Assembly (NCBI GenBank): GCA_035297385.1
Contig: DATGZD010000136.1
Location: forward strand, 13,205-77,204
Direction of reading: 5' to 3'
From: UBA11855 sp035297385
GTDB taxonomy: Archaea; Thermoproteota; Bathyarchaeia; Bathyarchaeales; Bathycorpusculaceae
Length of the DNA stretch: 64,000 nt
Shown: positions 8,049 through 16,050 of the stretch, piece by piece
Layout: every line of letters begins with the position of its first letter
How positions within the stretch are numbered: position 1 is the first letter of the stretch
Position numbers and translations under genes: made by a program
The notes under the pieces: generated by a model
The model's database searches: none
The model's input: only the letters and a program-made list of their open reading frames with translations
Told to the model about the DNA's origin: nothing

Positions 8049-8655
8049 TTTTCGAGCATGGAGCCCGCGCTTGGAAAAGGTTCTGGTTTGTCTACTGTAA
8101 ATGTTAAAGTTTGCGAAGAACCTATATTTCCAGCTTCATCTTGAGCATACATTGTCAAGTTATGAGAACCTACTGACAGCCCAGAAAGTGTTATGTTAGC
8201 ATTAAGCGTAACGTTTGTCTGTTCATCTAAACTGTAATCTATCCATGAAACTGGTTCATTTACAATAAAACTTAATGGAACAGTATCAACAAAATGTTGT
8301 CCATTCTTAATTGAAATACACATAATACTTGGAGGAGAACTGTTGACTGAAAAGTCAACTTCTGTTGAATTTCCTTTCAATATAATGTTAGTAATTTGAA
8401 TCCTTGATCAGTTTGTTTTGCATAAAAACTCGTTGCTTCAAGATTTATTGTGATTTTATGAGTTCCATCAGTTAACAAAAGGTTAATCGAGAAATTTAGC
8501 TGCAATAGAAGCAAAAGCTGTATCAACATCATGTACAATCATATTTTGTTGTTCACTATTATCAATTATATAATAAACTGAGGTTACATTTCCAAACGTT
8601 GCTTCATTATTACCAAAATTACTCCAATATTCATCTGGAAACCATGTTTCAGGTT
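8045..8655 (-). pseudogene. Truncated secreted protein with Ig-like domain
   Basis: The downstream part reads as one frame with NEPVSWIDYSLDEQTN, ITLSGLSVGSHNLTMYAQDE and AGNIGSSQTLTFTVDKPEPF, the Ig-like/cadherin-type module often found in exported archaeal surface proteins just before a C-terminal membrane anchor. Here the anchor is missing: the frame ends eleven residues after PEPFP against the CorA gene. Upstream, ETWFPDEYWSNFGNNEATFG and SVYYIIDNSEQQNMIVHDVD are readable in other frames with stops, so at least two frame disruptions exist. The upstream end is cut exactly at a GC palindrome (8656-8665). It is a dead gene broken at both ends. Confidence 0.7.
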
Positions 8656-8665
8656 AGCGCGCGCT
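8656..8665. repeat. GC palindrome AGCGCGCGCT at a gene break
   Basis: Exact palindrome located precisely where the coding similarity of the Ig-like pseudogene ends. Confidence 0.7.
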
Positions 8666-8781
8666 CCTTTGTCACGATACTTAACGATATGTGACCGCTT
8701 ACTTACAGTAACGAAGCGCTTTACGACAGCAAAGCACCCAGCGAAAAAAGAATGCGTCGTTTCACAATAACAAACGCCGAA

Positions 8782-9072
8782 TTATGTTTTAATTACTGGT
8801 CTTAGGTACATGTGAAGCTGATCTTTTGAAACTTTCAAGTGCAATCCATTGTCTGCCCAACGGGCAACTCCTTTCTCTAGGGATGAAACGGCCAGCATGT
8901 TTCGTACTCCGCCTTTCTTCACGCCAAGCACTGATTCAGCAATCTCTTTTCTTAATTCGATTTCAAGATGAGTAATTTTCCACTCTTCAGGATCTACTTC
9001 AATACTTTTCACTGTACCGATTTTCTCGTCCAACGCAAAAACGCTTCGATTTATAAATTCTCTAGTTCTCAT
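8782..9072 (-). CDS. PRC-barrel domain protein
   Basis: 96 residues covering one PRC-barrel: INRSVFALDEKIGTVKSIEV, then DPEEWKITHLEIELRK, a hydrophobic middle and a C-terminal HLKVSKDQLH. The order 'modification of a residue, then D.....I..L.v..' is typical of the family found in the photosynthetic reaction centre H subunit and RimM, and in many small stand-alone archaeal proteins of unknown role. AGGAGG lies about 10 nt before the ATG. Copy 4 of the conserved CAGTCACACA element is about 60 nt upstream. A second PRC-barrel gene is at 15459-15746. Confidence 0.85.
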   Translation of the reverse strand: MRTREFINRSVFALDEKIGTVKSIEVDPEEWKITHLEIELRKEIAESVLGVKKGGVRNMLAVSSLEKGVARWADNGLHLKVSKDQLHMYLRPVIKT

Positions 9073-9129
9073 ACTTATCTAACCTCCTCTATTCTCAGAA
9101 TTTGAGCTACCCAATAATGGTCATCGGTC

Positions 9130-9158
9130 GAGTTAAACGTGTGTGACTGTTAGTCAAC
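9130..9158 (-). promoter_or_regulatory. Conserved upstream element, copy 4, before the PRC-barrel gene
   Basis: Minus strand: AACAGTCACACACGTTTAAC, flanked by CTCGACCGATGACC. Copy 3 has the equivalent CTCTGCCAATGACC, so similarity extends past the box. It lies about 60 nt before the start at 9072. Confidence 0.6.
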
Positions 9159-9329
9159 ACCCACATTATAGAGGGTTGGGCATTTTCCTATTCACCCAAA
9201 AAAGTGATTCTCTTCTCAGCATAGAGACTAAACAGTGCTCTCACGCACAAGGCGTGACTAAACAAGCTGAAAAAATGGAGAAAAGAAAAATGCCAGAAGA
9301 CAAAAAAATGATTGCGGTAGACGAATCTG

Positions 9330-9600
9330 AGTACTAAAAATCACTTCCACACGCTACGACACTGAAAAGCCACAATGGAATATGCTAAGACCAAAGACAT
9401 CCTTCATGTTATGCAGATGCTAGGTCACAAGAACATCCAAAATACCCTGCTGTACACTCAATTGATCAGCTTTCAAAGCGACGAGTACTACTCAACTACT
9501 GCCAAAACAGTTCAGGACGCCCAAAAACTAATCGAAGCCGGATGTGAATACTTTTGCGAATTTGATGATGTTAAGTCTTTAAGAAACGCAAATAGACCCT
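9330..9600 (+). pseudogene. Decayed tyrosine recombinase/integrase, copy B
   Basis: The catalytic box reads HFHTLRH followed by TGA where copy A has TGG, so the gene is interrupted exactly at box HxLRHW. Downstream the frame is open: MEYAKTKDILHVMQMLGHKN, TLLYTQLI, then EAGCEYFCEFDDVKSLR. The GHKNIQNTLLY stretch carries the last conserved histidine and the region of the catalytic tyrosine (TLLYTQ). A missing base just upstream breaks the frame relative to copy A. It is followed, like copy A, by CCCTATATAAA and a tRNA-like element. The N-terminal domain is absent. Confidence 0.8.
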
Positions 9601-9630
9601 ATATAAATAGGGTCCTAGATTATCGTGGTG

Positions 9631-9675
9631 GGTCCGCTGGGATTTGAAGGCTGCCCCATGGCGATGAGTCGCCCA
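9631..9675 (+). repeat. tRNA-3'-end-like element B (candidate attachment site)
   Basis: GGTCCGCTGGGATTTGAA differs from element A at one base over 18, is in the same orientation, and is also followed by a hairpin-forming TGGCGATGAGTCGCCCA. It lies about 30 nt behind recombinase remnant B. A and B are direct repeats 4.4 kb apart. Confidence 0.55.
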
Positions 9676-9944
9676 TTCATCTACTTTCAACATTTCGCAT
9701 CTCAGTTCGTCACCATGTCCCGTTTCTTGCTCAGTCTGGTTTCAAAGTCGTTAGTGTCGGTATGCTTCGGCCTCTTTCTTTTTGCTCTGCTTATGCAGTC
9801 ACTGTGGGTAGTCAAAGAGACGTTGTGCAAAAAAGCTGCTGCAGGTGCTCTTTATGTTTAGTTCGAGTTTTGTGTGTGTCCATCCAGACATGAATGCTTC
9901 AGGATTTACGGAGATTTCTTTATTACTGAACAGATTTCAGCCGC

Positions 9945-9978
9945 TGTTACAGTTGCATAACAGTCACACAATGTTTAA
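9945..9978 (+). promoter_or_regulatory. Conserved upstream element, copy 5
   Basis: GTTACAGTTGCATAACAGTCACACAATGTTTAAG. Same core and TTTAA box as the other copies. The next plus-strand gene starts 164 nt later. The remainder of 9676-10141 holds no gene I can support. Confidence 0.5.
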
Positions 9979-10141
9979 GAGAGTTCGAGACTACTTGTGA
10001 TGTGGCAGCGTTTAGCGGTTCGCAGTGTGATGTCGCTCTTTTTCCATGAACTCTCTTCAATATTGACGCGGGTCAAGATCTGCTAAGTTCTGCCTATGGA
10101 AGGAAGAATACAAAAAACAAAGATACAAGGAGTTTAAAAAA

Positions 10142-10807
10142 ATGTTGTCAAGAATCAAATATCCTATCGAGTATGAATTGGAACCTGCGGCGATAGATAA
10201 AGGAAGTAGCTGGGTGACGTTGAAACTGAAAAACATAGGAAATGAGACTTTCAATAAACTTGACGTACAATTACACTCTATGGACACAGACTCTCTATCA
10301 GTTATGGGATCATGGTTGTTGGGGACTGGACAATACGTGGAGGAGTTGAGGCCGAATAATGAGGCAAAAGTGGTTTTTCGCGTTAACGCAACCGGATCAG
10401 TTGATGCATACGCTGCTGTCAAAGGACGCAAGGATGGAGAATACTTCTGGTGGGAATCCGGTCTTATCCACATTTATGTGAGCGATGAGAAAGCATATCT
10501 CGAAAGCCTATTGGTGCTTTCAAACCCATATACGTCAATTGGGAAGACCATCAGTGCAGAGGCAACCGTTAAGGGCTTGAGAAAGAATGGTGGATTGAAA
10601 CTGGAATTTTGGGTAGAAACCCCCTCGGGGAAGAATGAAAAGCAGGCTGCAATAGAAATAAAGGATCTGCCCGTTGGAGAGGAAGCCCGTTACACCGCTG
10701 AGTTCACAACCAAGGAAACAGGGCGCTATAGCGTCTACGCGTATTTATTCGACGAATGGAGAAGAATAGATCACAAGATGGATTTCATTTTTGCAACGAA
10801 ACAATAG
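10142..10807 (+). CDS. Two-domain beta-sandwich protein (CARDB-like), unknown function
   Basis: 221 residues, no signal peptide or membrane helix. The pattern WVTLKLKNIGNETFNKLDVQ, then a strand ending EAKVVFRVNATG, and later GKTISAEATVKGLRKNGG and RYTAEFTTKETGRYSVYAY suggests two Ig-like/CARDB-type beta-sandwich domains (about 10-115 and 118-218) of the kind used for adhesion or protein binding. AAGGAG lies 7-8 nt before the ATG. It is flanked by gene-free or decayed sequence, so context gives no function. Length and coding quality look intact. Confidence 0.65.
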   Translation: MLSRIKYPIEYELEPAAIDKGSSWVTLKLKNIGNETFNKLDVQLHSMDTDSLSVMGSWLLGTGQYVEELRPNNEAKVVFRVNATGSVDAYAAVKGRKDGEYFWWESGLIHIYVSDEKAYLESLLVLSNPYTSIGKTISAEATVKGLRKNGGLKLEFWVETPSGKNEKQAAIEIKDLPVGEEARYTAEFTTKETGRYSVYAYLFDEWRRIDHKMDFIFATKQ

Positions 10808-11017
10808 CCTCACCCGGCCGATGGCAAGTTTTCAACACCCCTCTTCGTTCTTCTTCCAGTATCTTGGTCGCGTGTCTCAAGGGATTCTGAAGAAACTATA
10901 ATCCCCTTTTTCTATTTTTGCACAGCTTGAAAATTCTGAAGACTTTATTGTGGCAAAAAGTTAAGTGGTACATTGGGCTAACTCATAGCGCGCGTTTTCA
11001 TAAAATGAATTCATCAA

Positions 11018-11353
11018 ATGGCAGATCAGAAGTATCTACGTGAAGCCGCTGGAAGCAGAGCGATAACTGCTTTTCCAAGAGCAAACGTTGGCGATACAGT
11101 CAGCAACATAGAGAAAATGCTAGCTGAGAAAGCTAAAGACTTTGAAACAAAAGACCTAATCTACGTTGTTGATGAAAATGAGGTCTTGCTTGGGGTAGCG
11201 TCGATTAAGGAGATGCACAGCTCAACAAAAGACGTCCACGGTACGTGCAACACACGGACAATTGCTTCTGTCAAGAATGTAGTGTCAAAACGGGAGCAGC
11301 GAAAAAAGAAAAGAATACTGGAAAGCAAGGAAATAGTGCGGTCTAGAACTTAG
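11018..11353 (+). pseudogene. N-terminal CBS-domain fragment, probably of a transporter or sensor
   Basis: Residues 1-70 (YLREAAGSRAITAFPRANVG, VSNIEKMLAEKAKDFE, IYVVDENEVLLGVASIKEM) match the first half of a CBS pair as found in MgtE/SLC41-type or stand-alone CBS proteins. The second CBS motif is lost, and the tail turns into a Lys/Arg-rich run (SKREQRKKKRILESKEIVRS) not expected for the family. The truncated domain and a GC-palindrome-like AGCGCGCG at 10987-10994 just before the gene suggest a broken gene. A short expressed protein cannot be excluded. Confidence 0.5.
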
Positions 11354-11784
11354 GCGCATGACCGCATTCTTCAACGGGCGCTTATTGGATGGCGCGCGAA
11401 TTCTTGATATATTCGATTGTCGTTTTAGCTTGTCATCTTCAAAGTTCTGACAAGACTTGGTGAAATCCGAAATGTACATGGCGCCTATGATGATAATTGC
11501 ACGTTGATATCAGCAGGGTGTCAGTTAACTTCTGTTCATCCGCGAGATGATTTGAAATCAACTTGTATTCTGAGGCGCTCAAAGCGCATGGTGTGTTGAT
11601 TGGATTAAAATTTAGTCGATACGCTCGTAAGGCATTCTCCAAATCCTTTTCGAGTTAATATAGTCTGGAGGCATTTTCGAATAATACTTTCTCGAATAGA
11701 CTCCCTTTCTTATATTTGTCAGGCTCATCTGTACATTTTGACTCTGAATTGCCCAAAGTTCCATTCTTTATTGGGCTGTTGATG
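11354..11784. other. Gene-free stretch
   Basis: No gene I can support. It contains GGCGCGCGAA at 11391-11400, a variant of the GC palindrome. Short frames on the minus strand show no recognisable pattern. Confidence 0.4.
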
Positions 11785-11949
11785 CTATGTTATTCTTTCT
11801 CTCCATTCTCGTACAAGTTTTTGCGATTCCTCTAGTTTCGTCATCACTACATCAGTTTTTCCCAACATTATATCCCATTCAATATCTTTTAAGCTATCAA
11901 TTATCATTTGCTTTATTTTTTCTTCAGTTTGTGTCACGTTTTTCGACAA
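11785..11949 (-). CDS. Small charged helical protein, unknown function
   Basis: 54 residues starting at TTG 11949: MSKNVTQTEEKIKQMIIDSL then KDIEWDIMLGKTD and a helical tail TKLEESQKLVREWRERIT. The composition (amphipathic, Glu/Lys-rich, no stops, balanced codons) looks like a real small alpha-helical protein, whereas the opposite strand gives only a Phe/Ser-rich frame. GAGGAAAC just before the TTG could be a weak ribosome binding site. I do not recognise a family. Confidence 0.45.
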   Translation of the reverse strand: MSKNVTQTEEKIKQMIIDSLKDIEWDIMLGKTDVVMTKLEESQKLVREWRERIT

Positions 11950-12040
11950 GTTGTTTCCTCAAAAAGATATATGCAGTTACTTGCTGATAAATATTTGACA
12001 TGGGAAGCGTTACTTCTAGTTAAGCGCGCTAAATACCATA

Positions 12041-12238
12041 TTATCCTCTGTTAGGAGCAAGTTTGAATTCTCGTCTTTGTTTTTTTCCACGAGAGCTTCG
12101 TGGTCCTGCTTCTTGTTCGTTTAGCTTCGGAGTTACTTTTTTATTCTCACCAGTGTATCGTCTTTCTAGTCTTTTGGCGGTAGATGTTTGTGGCTTATTT
12201 TTTTTCTCGTTAGTTTTCACACTTTCTTTTTCACTCAT
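12041..12238 (-). CDS. Small, strongly basic protein
   Basis: 65 residues from ATG 12238: Lys/Arg-rich throughout (KTNEKKNKPQTSTAKRLERR, GKKQRREFKLAPNRG), no hydrophobic core, probably disordered and nucleic-acid binding. GAGGTGA stands at a good distance before this ATG, so I prefer it to the longer frame starting at 12307. It lies directly downstream of a protein with a very acidic tail; the opposite charges suggest the two products could interact (inference). No family recognised. Confidence 0.55.
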   Translation of the reverse strand: MSEKESVKTNEKKNKPQTSTAKRLERRYTGENKKVTPKLNEQEAGPRSSRGKKQRREFKLAPNRG

Positions 12239-12324
12239 GTTTTTCACCTCGGTTTTGGGAGCCTTCTTTTTTGTAAATAGAACCAAGAAAATTAGTGAAT
12301 TGTTCACTATTCTAAACTAACCAT

Positions 12325-12633
12325 TTATGTCTTCAGTTCTCTGTCCTCACTGTAATCCCTATCTTCGTGGGCTTCTTCTTCGGATTCGTCTTGCTGCTCT
12401 TTCTCGTCCTCGGACACATCTTCGTTTGCACTTCTTGCTTTGATTTCAGCCTCACCTTTTGAGGGAAAAGCATCATCCAACCATGCTTCAAACTGTTTCT
12501 TGCTCTCAGAATTGGAAAAGGCCCACGCACACAACTCACTGATGACACTATTCAGATCAATTTGGTGATCATCGGCCAAACGCTTCAAATACTGTTCACA
12601 ATTTGAAGGAATAGATACTGCAGATCTAACCAT
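12325..12633 (-). CDS. Ribbon-helix-helix-like protein with long acidic tail
   Basis: 102 residues. Residues 1-57 (MVRSAVSIPSNCEQYLKRLA, IDLNSVISELCAWAFSN, FEAWLDDAFP) resemble a short beta strand plus two or three helices as in CopG/RHH-type proteins. The final 45 residues are overwhelmingly Glu/Asp (VSEDEKEQQDESEEEAHEDR). AGAGGTGAG lies about 10 nt before the ATG. The DNA-binding assignment is tentative: the helical pattern fits but key residues cannot be checked by eye. The basic 65-aa protein follows on the same strand. Confidence 0.55.
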   Translation of the reverse strand: MVRSAVSIPSNCEQYLKRLADDHQIDLNSVISELCAWAFSNSESKKQFEAWLDDAFPSKGEAEIKARSANEDVSEDEKEQQDESEEEAHEDRDYSEDRELKT

Positions 12634-12699
12634 TTTTTAATTCTCACCTCTGTCTTTCTTTTCAGCCATTTTTAAGCTTCAGATATGCCGCCGCGCTGT

Positions 12700-13008
12700 T
12701 TATTTTAGTAATTTAATACTTTCTTCAAGACTCATTGCCAATTTAATTTCACTCGTGTTCCAAGCCATCCATTTTACCATGTCGGGCTCCATGGAGAATT
12801 CTTGCAGCGCTTCCGAACTGGGGGCTTCATACACCCAAACCAGCAAATGCTCTGGGATTACCGTCCAAACTCCAACCCTCTTGATTCCATGTCTCTTCTC
12901 CAAATCTACCAGTTTATCGGGTAATTCTAAGGTTAAGGTTCTCATTTTTTCATTGTTCATTGGACAGTTTTCAGGGGAATGTCTTGATATTATCAAAAAA
13001 GTAGGCAT
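12700..13008 (-). CDS. DUF3303-like alpha/beta-barrel-type small protein
   Basis: 102 residues from ATG 13008. The pattern MPTFLIISRHSPENCP ... GIKRVGVWTVIPEHLLVWVY ... SSEALQEFSMEPDMVKWMAW resembles DUF3303/GYD-type dimeric alpha-beta barrel proteins, a ferredoxin-like fold that usually forms dimers around a small ligand. A longer frame to 13119 would add a cysteine-containing stretch with no family similarity, so I chose the internal ATG. A weak GAGAG motif precedes it. Function unknown. Confidence 0.65.
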   Translation of the reverse strand: MPTFLIISRHSPENCPMNNEKMRTLTLELPDKLVDLEKRHGIKRVGVWTVIPEHLLVWVYEAPSSEALQEFSMEPDMVKWMAWNTSEIKLAMSLEESIKLLK

Positions 13009-13206
13009 AATTGCACTCTCAAAAGAAAGAATAGAGAGAGTACCACATAAGTCTTTAGCATAACAGGTTGAGAACAAAAATTCTGCCCATTGCGTGGAAC
13101 CAAATAAACGAACATTCATTGGATTACCAGTACTGTCAAAATTGTGAGAAGAAACACTCCCATTTTTCTTGTTTGCTCTAATTCTAAATTAGCTACCGCA
13201 GAAATT

Positions 13207-14235
13207 CTATTTTCTAACTCTAAAAGCCCAATCTGTGTAAGTGCGGAAATCCCCTGAAAGTACGAGAGATGGCTCTACATAACAATGAAGACTACATTTA
13301 TGGCAATTTTTCGTTTCGTTCCAGTCAAACTCAGAAATTGCAGTTTTAATACTATTTTCAAAAACAGAAACGCTAGCCGCATATTCATTGCGAATATAAC
13401 AGGGTAGGACCAAATTGCCCTTTGGATCCACATTGATTAACGACCAAGGTTTGCACGTCCAAGTCTTCTCTTTTGCAATAACTTTAAAATAACTGATTGA
13501 ATTCACAAGAGGATACCCTTGCTTCTTCATCTTAACAAGTTTTTGAGCTATATCTTTGATCTCGTGGCTAGTGGGTGCGGATACCTCAGCGTTGCAGTAC
13601 TCATGCGCTATGGCCACAGATATTCTTATACCCAACTCTTTTGCCAACTTTACTAACTCTTCAATCTCATGAATATTCTCAGCCATTATCGTCGTATTGA
13701 TCGTCACTGAGACCTTTTCTCTGGATGCAATTATGCCTCTTTCCGCTTTTCTAAAGCAACCACTAACGCCTCTAATTGTATCATGAGTTTTCTCAAGGCC
13801 ATCCAACGAAACGTAGATGACACCGTTGATGTATTGCGCTATCTCGTCTATTCTGGCTTCGAGCAAAGTCCCATTAGTGATTAAACTTGTATGTAAAGGC
13901 AGGGATCGAGAAAAAGCAAGAATTTCAGCCAAATCATTCCTAAGAAGAGGTTCTCCACCTTCAAACGCAATTCCACAAACGCCTGAATCATAAATTTGCC
14001 TAAGAATTGCTTTTTCACTCTCTGTGCTTGAATCCTTGTTGGGTCTTTGCCAGAAGGGACACATCTTGCATCGAAGGTTACAGTTGTAAGTTAACTTGTG
14101 TCCACAAAACAGTGGAACTATTGCTCCAAACATGTTTGAGAGTAACCCACGATATATCCTTAGACCCAACCACAATGTTTCCAACTTGCGACTTGCATTT
14201 TTTTCTATGATTGAATAGTTCGGCGTCCTTTTCAT
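13207..14235 (-). CDS. Radical SAM protein with C-terminal cysteine cluster, copy 2
   Basis: 342 residues, by eye about 85% identical to the copy at 5694-6764 and inverted relative to it. It keeps CNLRCKMC after GHKLTYN, GGEPLL, TSLITNGT, YVSLDGLEKTHD and the C-terminal cysteines (TCKPW, LPCYIRNEY, CHKCSLHC). The two proteins diverge mainly at the N-terminus and the last 20 residues. A TATA-like TTATTTAAG lies about 40 nt before the ATG. Long identical nucleotide blocks (for example around TCTCGATCCCTGCCT) show a recent duplication. Substrate unknown; no peptide precursor is visible next to it. Confidence 0.85.
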   Translation of the reverse strand: MKRTPNYSIIEKNASRKLETLWLGLRIYRGLLSNMFGAIVPLFCGHKLTYNCNLRCKMCPFWQRPNKDSSTESEKAILRQIYDSGVCGIAFEGGEPLLRNDLAEILAFSRSLPLHTSLITNGTLLEARIDEIAQYINGVIYVSLDGLEKTHDTIRGVSGCFRKAERGIIASREKVSVTINTTIMAENIHEIEELVKLAKELGIRISVAIAHEYCNAEVSAPTSHEIKDIAQKLVKMKKQGYPLVNSISYFKVIAKEKTWTCKPWSLINVDPKGNLVLPCYIRNEYAASVSVFENSIKTAISEFDWNETKNCHKCSLHCYVEPSLVLSGDFRTYTDWAFRVRK

Positions 14236-14468
14236 TTTTTGAGGTCACTTAAACGTTATTGTGAATCCACTTAAATAAGACGAGTTCGTTTCTCAGCAAA
14301 GTTTCTTTATTTTCTTCTTGCTTAAATCGTTTCCTTCACTGTATATAGTCCGTTGGCAGTTCATTTTGGTTTGTTTGTCACCATTCTTGTGCGACGTATA
14401 CTTAGTAATGGATTGCGGATGAAGTAACGATTATATTGGGCGAGTTACATGTCTCGCTAGGATTATTT

Positions 14469-14849
14469 ATGTTGAAGTATAAGAATTCTAAAGAACAGAA
14501 TATTTCAGACTCAAAAATCGTGAAGATATTGAGTACAGTGCCTCATAATAAGGAATTTCATTTTTTCACTGATCTAGGCCATGATACTGGCGAGATTGCT
14601 ACTAGTTTAGAGGTGTTCGCTCAGAAACTTGAAAAAATAAATGTAGATTCTATTAAATTTCATTTTCAGAGAAAAGATTTTCAAAACTGGATACAAACTA
14701 CTGTTGGAGATGGTGTGTTAGCTGAAAGGATTAATCATCTGAGTGGACAACATCCTGTTGAGAATTTGAGACGTGAATTAGTTGAGACAGTGCAGAAGCG
14801 TATTTCTGAGTTGAGACTACTTCATGGTGAATTAATCGCTTCTCAATAG
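14469..14849 (+). CDS. DUF5752-like small protein
   Basis: About 126 residues. The core HNKEFHFFTDLGHDTGEIAT SLEVFAQKL, followed by SIKFHFQRKDFQNWI and a helical C-terminus (ENLRRELVETVQKRISEL), matches the pattern of DUF5752 proteins common in archaea, whose role is unknown. I prefer ATG 14469 over the TTG at 14436, because TTATATT at 14431-14437 looks like the TATA box and would place transcription start close to 14460, giving a nearly leaderless mRNA. No partner genes nearby. Confidence 0.65.
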   Translation: MLKYKNSKEQNISDSKIVKILSTVPHNKEFHFFTDLGHDTGEIATSLEVFAQKLEKINVDSIKFHFQRKDFQNWIQTTVGDGVLAERINHLSGQHPVENLRRELVETVQKRISELRLLHGELIASQ

Positions 14850-15052
14850 ACTTTGAGTTCCGATTAGGATAAATCATCGCGTATTGTGTGCGTACGTTGG
14901 CGAAGGTCAAGAAGCGCGCGCGGTCGAAGTGAGAGTTTTAATTCTTACATACTAATTGGTTTTCATCCGTGCGTGATATACATGTGGAGCAGTTGTGAAA
15001 GAAAATATGAATATGAGTAAGAAAATGAAAGTCTGCGAGAAAATTTGGGTTT

Positions 15053-15069
15053 GGGACTAAATTTTAGTG
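15053..15069. repeat. Palindromic ACTAAATTTTAGT-type repeat
   Basis: GGGACTAAATTTTAGTG. Member of a dispersed intergenic palindrome family present about nine times between 15.0 and 20.5 kb. Confidence 0.5.
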
Positions 15070-15102
15070 AAAAAGGGGAAAAAACGTAGATAACATGCTT
15101 TG

Positions 15103-15363
15103 CTACATTTTTGGCTTGACTTCTTCCGTTTCCATTATTGCGGCAACGGGCACGTTGATTCTATTCAACGCATCAAGTACTTTGTCTCTGTCATCAGCTT
15201 TGACGACGAAGACAACTCTTCCTTCTGTTGAACAGCAGTAGCAAGAAACAATCCTTGTGTCTTTGATGCCTGCGTTCTGAAGCATTTTTGGAGCGTTTGC
15301 AGCACAGGCTTTCGGGTCCATTTTTGGGGTCAAGATGGCTGTATTGACAATAAATTCTTTCAT
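15103..15363 (-). CDS. Small alpha/beta protein with CYCC motif, unknown function
   Basis: 86 residues: strand KEFIVNTAILTPKM, helix ACAANAPKMLQNAGIK, strand with the unusual run SCYCCSTEG, strand RVVFVVKADD, helix DKVLDALNRINV, strand VAAIMETEEV. The beta-alpha-beta-beta-alpha-beta order is ferredoxin-like (ACT/RAM-type). The adjacent cysteines could bind metal or form disulfides, but no family function is known to me. A weak GGTG motif precedes the ATG. A PRC-barrel gene lies upstream on the same strand. Confidence 0.6.
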   Translation of the reverse strand: MKEFIVNTAILTPKMDPKACAANAPKMLQNAGIKDTRIVSCYCCSTEGRVVFVVKADDRDKVLDALNRINVPVAAIMETEEVKPKM

Positions 15364-15458
15364 AAACGTAACACCAAGTTAACAAAAATAAGACAATTAA
15401 TAAAGCCTACGGAAGATGGGTAATTGAAGTTTTAATGCTAACTTTTTGTAATTTTGAT

Positions 15459-15746
15459 TTATGTTTTGCATTCGTAAATATCTGTGTTATATGCTAAATC
15501 TGTATGTGCTTGACTAATTGTGACGACATCGCCAACTGCAGCGACTAATGAAACTGGCATACATACAGTTGAACTGGTAAATCTTTTTTTAAACCCAAGC
15601 TCCTCCGCAGCGGTACCATCTAATTTAACCATCAAATGAGTGATTCTCCACTGATTAAGGTCAGCCATTACCCCTTTTACTTCACCAATATTATAACCAT
15701 TAATGCCAATAACCTTCTTTCCAAATAATTCATCAATACTTATCAA
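15459..15746 (-). CDS. PRC-barrel domain protein, second copy
   Basis: 95 residues starting at TTG 15746 with GGTGAT about 6 nt before it. The PRC-barrel pattern is clear: LFGKKVIGINGYNIGEVKGV, then QWRITHLMVKLDG, and PVSLVAAVGDVVTISQ. It is divergent from the PRC protein at 8782-9072 (different linkers) but of similar size. Such single-domain proteins are frequent in archaea and are thought to mediate protein or RNA contacts; the role here is unknown. Confidence 0.8.
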   Translation of the reverse strand: MISIDELFGKKVIGINGYNIGEVKGVMADLNQWRITHLMVKLDGTAAEELGFKKRFTSSTVCMPVSLVAAVGDVVTISQAHTDLAYNTDIYECKT

Positions 15747-15959
15747 GAATTATCACCAATAAAAATAAGCGAGAGGACAGATAAATTTGTTTTGTTCGCA
15801 CAAAATTACAGTCAATAATTTTTTTGCATTAAATTTAGTGAAAAAGGAAAAAACACATCGTACGGTGGCTCTAATGCAGACTGGCTTGCTATGAGGAAAA
15901 AAGCACGGTGTTTCGAGGCGCGCGCTATTATTCGTCGTCTTCGTCGTAAAAAAGGAAGG

Positions 15960-15975
15960 AAACTAAAATTTAATC
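15960..15975. repeat. ACTAAAATTTAATC repeat
   Basis: GAAACTAAAATTTAATC, same family as 15053. A related half-site occurs at about 15828-15845 and a GC palindrome variant GGCGCGCGCT at 15917-15926. No gene is visible in 15747-16050. Confidence 0.45.
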
Positions 15976-16050
15976 TAATCAATCAACAAAATTTTTTACG
16001 GGATAAGACCTAAATTCAGGGTAGTGTAATCGGTCTAGAGAAGAGTTTTT

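Noticed and set aside
9143..9337. 64-codon plus-strand frame ending in KKMIAVDESEY
   Set aside because: It starts inside the promoter-like element copy 4 and runs into the recombinase remnant. The last residues recall universal stress proteins but are too few to support a call.
9625..9861. 78-codon plus-strand frame
   Set aside because: It begins inside the tRNA-like element B and its product has no coherent domain; probably chance.
12333..12548. 71-codon minus-strand frame
   Set aside because: Alternative frame within the RHH-like/acidic gene; no own start signal and a basic, patternless product.
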